From: Gibbula magus
Lineage: Eukaryota > Mollusca > Gastropoda > Trochida > Trochidae
Length of the DNA: 64,000 bases
Reading direction: 5' to 3'
Assembly (NCBI GenBank): GCA_936450465.1
Contig: OW388292.1
Location: forward strand, 24,396,652-24,460,651
Shown here: piece by piece, positions 58,196 to 64,000 of the stretch
Layout: each line of letters opens with the position of its first letter
Numbering within the stretch: position 1 is the first letter of the stretch
Made by a program: the position numbers and the translations under genes
Notes under the pieces: generated by a model
Seen by the model: the letters and a program-made list of their open reading frames with translations, nothing else
Told to the model about the DNA's origin: nothing
Database searches by the model: none

Positions 58196-61100
58196 CTTGT
58201 ACAAAACAGATTGGATTTGCTGGGGCTGATATTTGGCAAAATGACAGCAAGAAAGCCAGAACGTCCTGCAGAATGGACTCTCAAATTGTAATAAATAGTT
58301 ATGCGGGTATTACAGGACTTATATTTGACTTTGGGCTATTCTCTTGAGCTTAAGCTTGTTTACCACTTGTCAGCTATCTTGATGCTCAAACCCTCCAGGT
58401 CCCAGGTCAGGCAATATGACTCATGCTTTCTCCTCTCATTGGTTGAGATCCTGCTATGGTGATATAAGATATATTACACACATATAGTCTTTATGGCACC
58501 GTTATGATCTTAGATGACAAAACTTCAAACGATTTAGGTGCTCTTGTAGTTCAATTAGTTGCTAGTGTTTTATCATTAATGACCTTTGAATTGTTGAAGT
58601 GTTCTGAAAGTAAATATTGAACAAAATCTTTCCATGTATAAATGTAGCAGTGAAACGTTTTTCATGTAATGTAATAATGAAATATTTTCACTTAATGTAA
58701 TACTAACAAGTTTTTGATGTAATAATGACAAAATCTGAAAGTTGTGGATGTAATAATCTTGCAACAACGAACAAAATTAATGAAAATTTTAAAATGGTAT
58801 TGTTATGTTGAAGTTTGTAAACCATTGTACAAGTTCCTTAATGAACAACTGAAATGTTCCAAATGAGTTAAAAAGCGTAATACTGATTGTTCTTGGTGTA
58901 AATAGAAATGTTCAAAGTATAACCATGAATAGTTCCAAAAGTTCAAATGAAATGTTCCAAGTGTAACATTCATGTTATAAATGACAGAAAATAAACCGTA
59001 ATGCTAGAATTTTTAGATGGATTTCAGATTTGTGTAAATTATGTCTTTTTTAGTACAATGTTCTGCATTTCTGCAGGGCATTTTATCTGAAGTGTAAATT
59101 CTAAGTTGTATATATGAAGAGATTGTTTAAATTATATATCTTCATATATAAAACAAAGTTTAGAATAGAGTCCATGCAATCCAATGCAATAGTATAGGAA
59201 CATGGAGACTGTACATGTAGATCACCAGGTGACACCTGAAGGTGAAACATGGCATCCAATTTTGTTAAAAAAAATTACAAAACAAACATGAATATCTACA
59301 TTTTTAATTTTTTTTACATTATTTTAGGTAAATGGTTGGGAGAAAATCATAATTCTTAACTAATGAAAATTTCATCCGGAAAAATCTTTCAACAGTTTTT
59401 ATTTGGAGGGGAAATTTTGGCTAAGATTGTTTTGGGGAGAGATTCTTGGTAGCATTTATTCTCTCTCTCCATATTAGTCACAATCATGATAGGAGAATCT
59501 ATAAACAAACAAAATAATTTGTTTTTGCTTAATGAAATCATATTATTCAATAGTTTTTAATAGTCTCAGTTAGCTTTACAGACCAATATCCTAACCCTTT
59601 ACATACTAATTCCCAGTGTATTTATCATCCTCTGGCCAAACTCAAATCTTACTTTTTGTTAATGAGTTATCAAGTCTGTTATACACCTACTTAGAAGTGT
59701 TAATAATTAATTCAGTGTCTCAAAACAAGAATCATTTCACTTTCAAATATAACATCTGTGAGAATATCTTGTCAATGATTAAGTATTTTACGTCAGCCTT
59801 TCATGCAAGTTTATTGTCTGTACTCAAATTAAATTAGACATTTTCGTGGCCGCTTATGGACTTTGCCGACAATTAAATGATCCTGTATTCCCATTTGAGC
59901 TGTAAATGTGCCTGTATTAGTGTTCGACATACCGATCATAGTCAAGGGTCGTCCAATATAGTTTAGGATTGGTGTCTTAACCCTCAAAGACATCCGGGAC
60001 AAACTAATTTAAGAGTTTTGGTGTTGGGAAACAATCTTTATGTTCATATTAACACGAACTTGACAAGTACTTGTAAGCTTTTCGCATGCCATACAAAGAA
60101 ACACAATATTGTCTTGTAACCTGGAATGTAGATTGTTTGTTTTAGTAAGTAAACAAGGTATATTTGACATCTTGACATTTCTGTCATGTCTTTGGTATTA
60201 GTCACTCTCTGTAAAAGTCATTTTGGTTTTGTTCAAGTTGTTTAAAGAAATTCAATAATGATGACAGATTTCAAAATCTTTTCTCCCTTCAAATCTTGGG
60301 AATCACTTGCAAGAAAATTTTGTTGCGTTTGTAACATTTTTGTAATTCATTGTTTATAATATATTACATCAACTATTCATAAGTCAATGCTTTTTAATCT
60401 ATTTAATTAAATTACGTTCATTGAGGTATTTTCACGGTAAAATTAAAATCATATCTATTTCAAACGGGGATGTAGGTCAGTTTGTAGAGTGTCTGCATAC
60501 ATTGTATAGCGGACAATAATGTGTTGTTATTATAATTAACTAAGAATGATGTAACCCAGATATGGAGGAAGATAAATCAGTTATCCACAGGAGGGCAGGA
60601 GCAGAAATTTCCATTCTTTATTTAGTAAATTATCACATAAACATTAAATATTAAATGCCCATTGCCCAACCAACAATTCTGACTCGGAATTTTATAAACA
60701 CCTTTAAGTCATATTTTACTACAAAATTCAGCTCCTCCTGCTGACATTTCCATGTGTTGATGACAGATGTATCCTCTTCTTAATTATTAAAAATTGTATA
60801 TACAAATTTTGTTGGTTCCGTCTCTATATCCGTAAGTGGATCTTTGTGCTGTCGTCCCTACCAAAACTGTTTTAGACAGGACATCAAGCACCTGCTTTAA
60901 CAAAGTTAAATATGTATATCTTTCTGTTCATTTGATAACATTCTTGTCATTTCTTTGAAAAACATATTTATTTGATTGTATTCATTCAAGTTTGGAAGGT
61001 GAACGTCTAGTACAGTTACCAAGGTCAGATTAACAGATTGGCAGTTGGATTCCTGTCTTGGAAAGCAAAGCTAATAGAAGGAGGAAGTTAGGATTTATTA

Positions 61101-62335
61101 AGCAAGTTAATTTGTGACTGTTGCTGATCGATGCTCAAGAGTGGTCCACTGGCAAGGTTGAACTCATAAACATGAAATATGGCAATTGGCAGCCAGCCGA
61201 GATTTGCCCTCAAGGCTACTTAAAGAAGGAGAATTGAGATGGTTGTTAAGGGACTATGTAGACTAATAATTAATCTTTCACAGGGGGTAAGCCCTGTCCA
61301 TGCTAAACCGGAAGTTGGCAGTCGTCAACAACCATTTCCTCGACAGACAGTAGTTTTTCATTTGGGGTGGGTCCCGAAGTTGGTTAGTTTTGAACATTTT
61401 CCATTGAATGATGTGAACAATATCAACGGGTTTCAACTCTTGAATAGCTATAGTTTACAATCGCTACATCTGTGGAACATGGCATATAATAATTAATTTA
61501 GAATTTTAACATTTCGAACGAATCAATCGTCATCAAAGAGAAAATCCGCGAAAAGGCGAGTTTCTACATGAATACAACAAATATACATGGATCAAGCCCA
61601 TATTTTATGAAGTTTTTAAGTTGAATATGATAATCTAGGACTTGTATCAAAGTTACAGCTTTCACAGATTGAACGAAACCTATATATTAGCAAAAATAAA
61701 AACTGTACACATTGATGGTAGTTGCTCCATCACTGTCCAGGTTGTTGAAAAATTAAAAAATTAATGTCCATGGTAGTTGCCATGCAGGCAACCTTTTTCT
61801 TTACATTGTGGGGGGTTAATAGTACATGTTTAGGTGCAACGTTTTAGCTGCTGCTTTTCATACAATTTTATTGACAATTTAATTGGTAAACTAATGTACA
61901 CACTAAAATGAAATTTTGCGTAGATGTCGAAAAAAGAAAAGAATACATGTTTAACATATAAATCCATCGACAAAATGATTTAACTACAACTTATTTATAT
62001 AATAGTGCCATGTGTGTCATTCTTACACCTTGAAATATTGTTATCTAGAATAATAATGTAATAATAATGTATTACTATCCCTATCAATGATTTATCCAAA
62101 GCACGATGTATAATGGATGACATCTTCATTAGTCTAAGAATTATATCCCCTTTTACCTTTTATCAGCAATATAAGACAGTGTGATGGTAATGACATTGAA
62201 CAATGAATCTGTGGACTGGAAATGAGCATATCAATATAATTATTTCACCTTTTTTAAAAGTTGATTGTTATTAAAATTCAAAGGACACAAGGAAATGAGC
62301 ATATCCTTTCGAGCAACATGTCATCAATATGTTAA

Positions 62336-63675
62336 CCCTTACGTTGCGTATATATATTTTACCATTTTTAGCCCCTGTGGCGGAATTTACAGACTCGCAG
62401 CTCGCAGCAGTAGTTTGGGCTTTGGCACTAACTAGCTCTGCTGGCGGAATTTCCAGGCGGCGATTCCGGTACCGTTTTTACAAAATATACCGCATCTACA
62501 TGGCGAATAAGGACTATATACGGGCGTTCAATACAAATTCAAGTAGCCACACCCATTTATATACGGAATTGAAGACAAGATGTCTAGCTTCACAATGATA
62601 TAAAAATTATTAGAATGCGACCTTTGGTTATAATTCTATAGCTATGTAAAGTTTGTCTTTATTTCCACCAATAAAATCGTAAATACTTACAACATGTATG
62701 CGGCATTGCGAACGGTCGTTCATCGCACTTTTCCAAGAAATCATAATCTCGAACCAGTTGAGAAATAAGCACATGTCAACCCTAATATGGTTATATTGTT
62801 TTACCTTTCAAATAAAAGCTAACCTCGAACCATAACTGATGAAAATATGTTGATTAGTTTGTGTGCCGTTTGGTTTCACATGCCTCTCAGAAAGGTAAAA
62901 TTGTATCTTTATTTCTGTGAAATAATTATGCGCATTTTATATAGAATAAAAGATTATTCTTTTTGGTTTATTGTGATATAAAAATCATGAAAATGCATTC
63001 AGTATTTTAGCCGTGATAAATGTGTAACAAGTTGTGAAAATCGCCGATTGTTAAAGGGATTGTCGGTGTAAACATGCCCTTTTCCACGGCGCTTGCTGTG
63101 TCTTTATTATTTTTTTGACATTTGCTAATTTTATATGGGAATGTAGTCCATTGTTTCCCCTTTATTTTGCCGTATTTTTTTTTTAAAACAAACAATTCGC
63201 TCACATGATATGAAGTGCGGGAGTAAGGCGAGTTAGCGATTTTTTTCCCCGTCTCGCGAGATGCGAGGCAGATAGCAGTCTCGGGCGAGGCAAACCCGAC
63301 GCAATACAAACACGTGGGTGAAAATAGCCTCAAGCGAATTAATGCTTCGGGGGCCCGACATAATTGGCCTTTTGTAAAGCTAATTATCGATGCGTTACGG
63401 GTCAACAATGCACACGCAAATTGGTGCGAATTTTGCTGGACGTTCTGACCAGACACTGAACAAAGCTTTATTCTCATTGCGGCCTGCCACGCATAAATAC
63501 AGCCATTCTCATGCAGCGAGTCGCGGAAACAATCGACTCGGGACCCGCTATGGCAGATAGCCAAGTACATAGACAGCCTTGAATTCTTCTAAGTAAGCGA
63601 ACCGGGATCCGTATTGAGGTACTTCGGAATCGCTTATAGCCCGCCCGGATAATTCCGGGATTCGCAAGTTAAGGG
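62336..63675. mobile_element. piggyBac-like non-autonomous element, TTAA-flanked (tentative)
   Basis: TTAA at 62332-62335 is followed by CCCTTACGTTGCG. CGCAAGTTAAGGG at 63663-63675 is followed by TTAA at 63676-63679. The 13-bp ends match in mirror at 11 positions. TTAA duplication with CCC...GGG termini is typical of piggyBac-type elements. The interior differs from its surroundings by GC- and CpG-rich stretches (62375-62480, 63200-63660) and a repeated TGGCGGAATTT. The 187-codon minus-strand frame (63007-63570) does not show a DDE transposase signature that I recognise. Confidence 0.5.
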
Positions 63676-64000
63676 TTAAGACTAGATATGTTTGTAAATA
63701 TTTGGGCATATAGCATATGTAGATGTTACTGAATGATATGAACACTGAATTAGCTTTTTGCAATTAGGTCTACAGTTTATTAAAAAAATATACGCTTTGT
63801 AAATTACTGGGACGTGGCCTTAGTTTTGAAATCACCCACAAATGACACATTGACACAATATTTTAAGATGCATAACGCTATGTTTTTAAATCCTGGACAT
63901 GTAGCTTTACATTCAAATAGATCCAGAGGACCATGCAGACCATCAAACCAGTTCACAGAAATTTCAATCTTAAATCTCCTGTAATCATGGCAATGTTGAT

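Larger units (their letters stand above)
55970..64000 (+). other. GLIS intron after finger 5, incomplete at window end
   Basis: Starts GTAGGAG. It has three tandem-repeat arrays or decayed arrays, a piggyBac-like element near the end and AT-rich filler. 58590-58990 shows decayed tandem text around GAAATGTTCCAA and ATGTAATAATGA. A tRNA-like head fragment (GATGTAGGTCAGTTTGTAGA) is at about 60468. No next GLIS exon can be named. Confidence 0.6.

Noticed and set aside
57563..58229. Repeat-rich frames on both strands (128-136 codons)
   Set aside because: Produced by the 51-bp (17-codon) minisatellite; shifts occur where units are shortened.
63007..63570. 187-codon minus-strand frame as a transposase or cellular gene
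   Set aside because: No motif I recognise, no conserved catalytic pattern and an unremarkable start; openness may come from GC-rich text inside the piggyBac-like element.

Overview
The window is AT-rich animal nuclear DNA with large introns, GT-AG splice sites, many short dispersed repeats, tRNA-derived SINEs and minisatellites. The repeat styles point to a mollusc, most likely a marine gastropod. They include a GAGT-rich tract followed by a short TTTAACGCCGC hairpin-like element (7699-7758 and 16375-16440), elements bordered by ATCCCCCGCCA with (CAGA)n/(CGGA)n, and long repeats full of AAGGTCA. This placement is inferred from repeat style, not from a species-level match.

Only one protein-coding gene can be supported. 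It is a plus-strand Krüppel/GLI-type transcription factor of the GLIS1/GLIS3 subfamily, with four coding exons in the window: 31446-31782, 47239-48896, 52596-52757 and 55859-55969. All splice junctions keep frame (phases 1, 0, 0, 0) and give 756 codons. These cover the N-terminal region, an NG/M-rich and polyglutamine tract, a PPPPY motif and all five C2H2 fingers. The reading frame continues through a donor at 55970, so the C-terminal half lies beyond the window. The first coding exon opens right after a splice acceptor, so at least one 5' exon lies upstream; a CpG-richer stretch near 9.8-9.9 kb is a weak candidate.

Layout: 1-31441 is the upstream region or first intron. It is crowded with foldback/MITE-like elements between 6.4 and 14.1 kb, a 1.54-kb minisatellite of 45-bp units (24061-25603) and two copies of a nuclear-receptor-half-site-rich repeat (27146-29149). 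31783-47238 is a 15.5-kb intron with AT microsatellites, several dispersed repeats and a SINE nested inside another repeat. 48897-52595 is a 3.7-kb intron with a 37-bp minisatellite. 52758-55858 is a 3.1-kb intron with a perfect 83-bp-arm hairpin. 55970-64000 is an incomplete intron with 36-bp and 51-bp minisatellites and a piggyBac-like TTAA-flanked element.

The most interesting non-genic signals are the 180-bp higher-order structure of the 45-bp array, the long perfect hairpin and its two relatives with a covarying stem, a 389-bp Mutator-like element with a perfect 9-bp target duplication, and the nested SINE. All other open frames in the window look like by-products of tandem repeats, shadows of the GLIS exons or chance.
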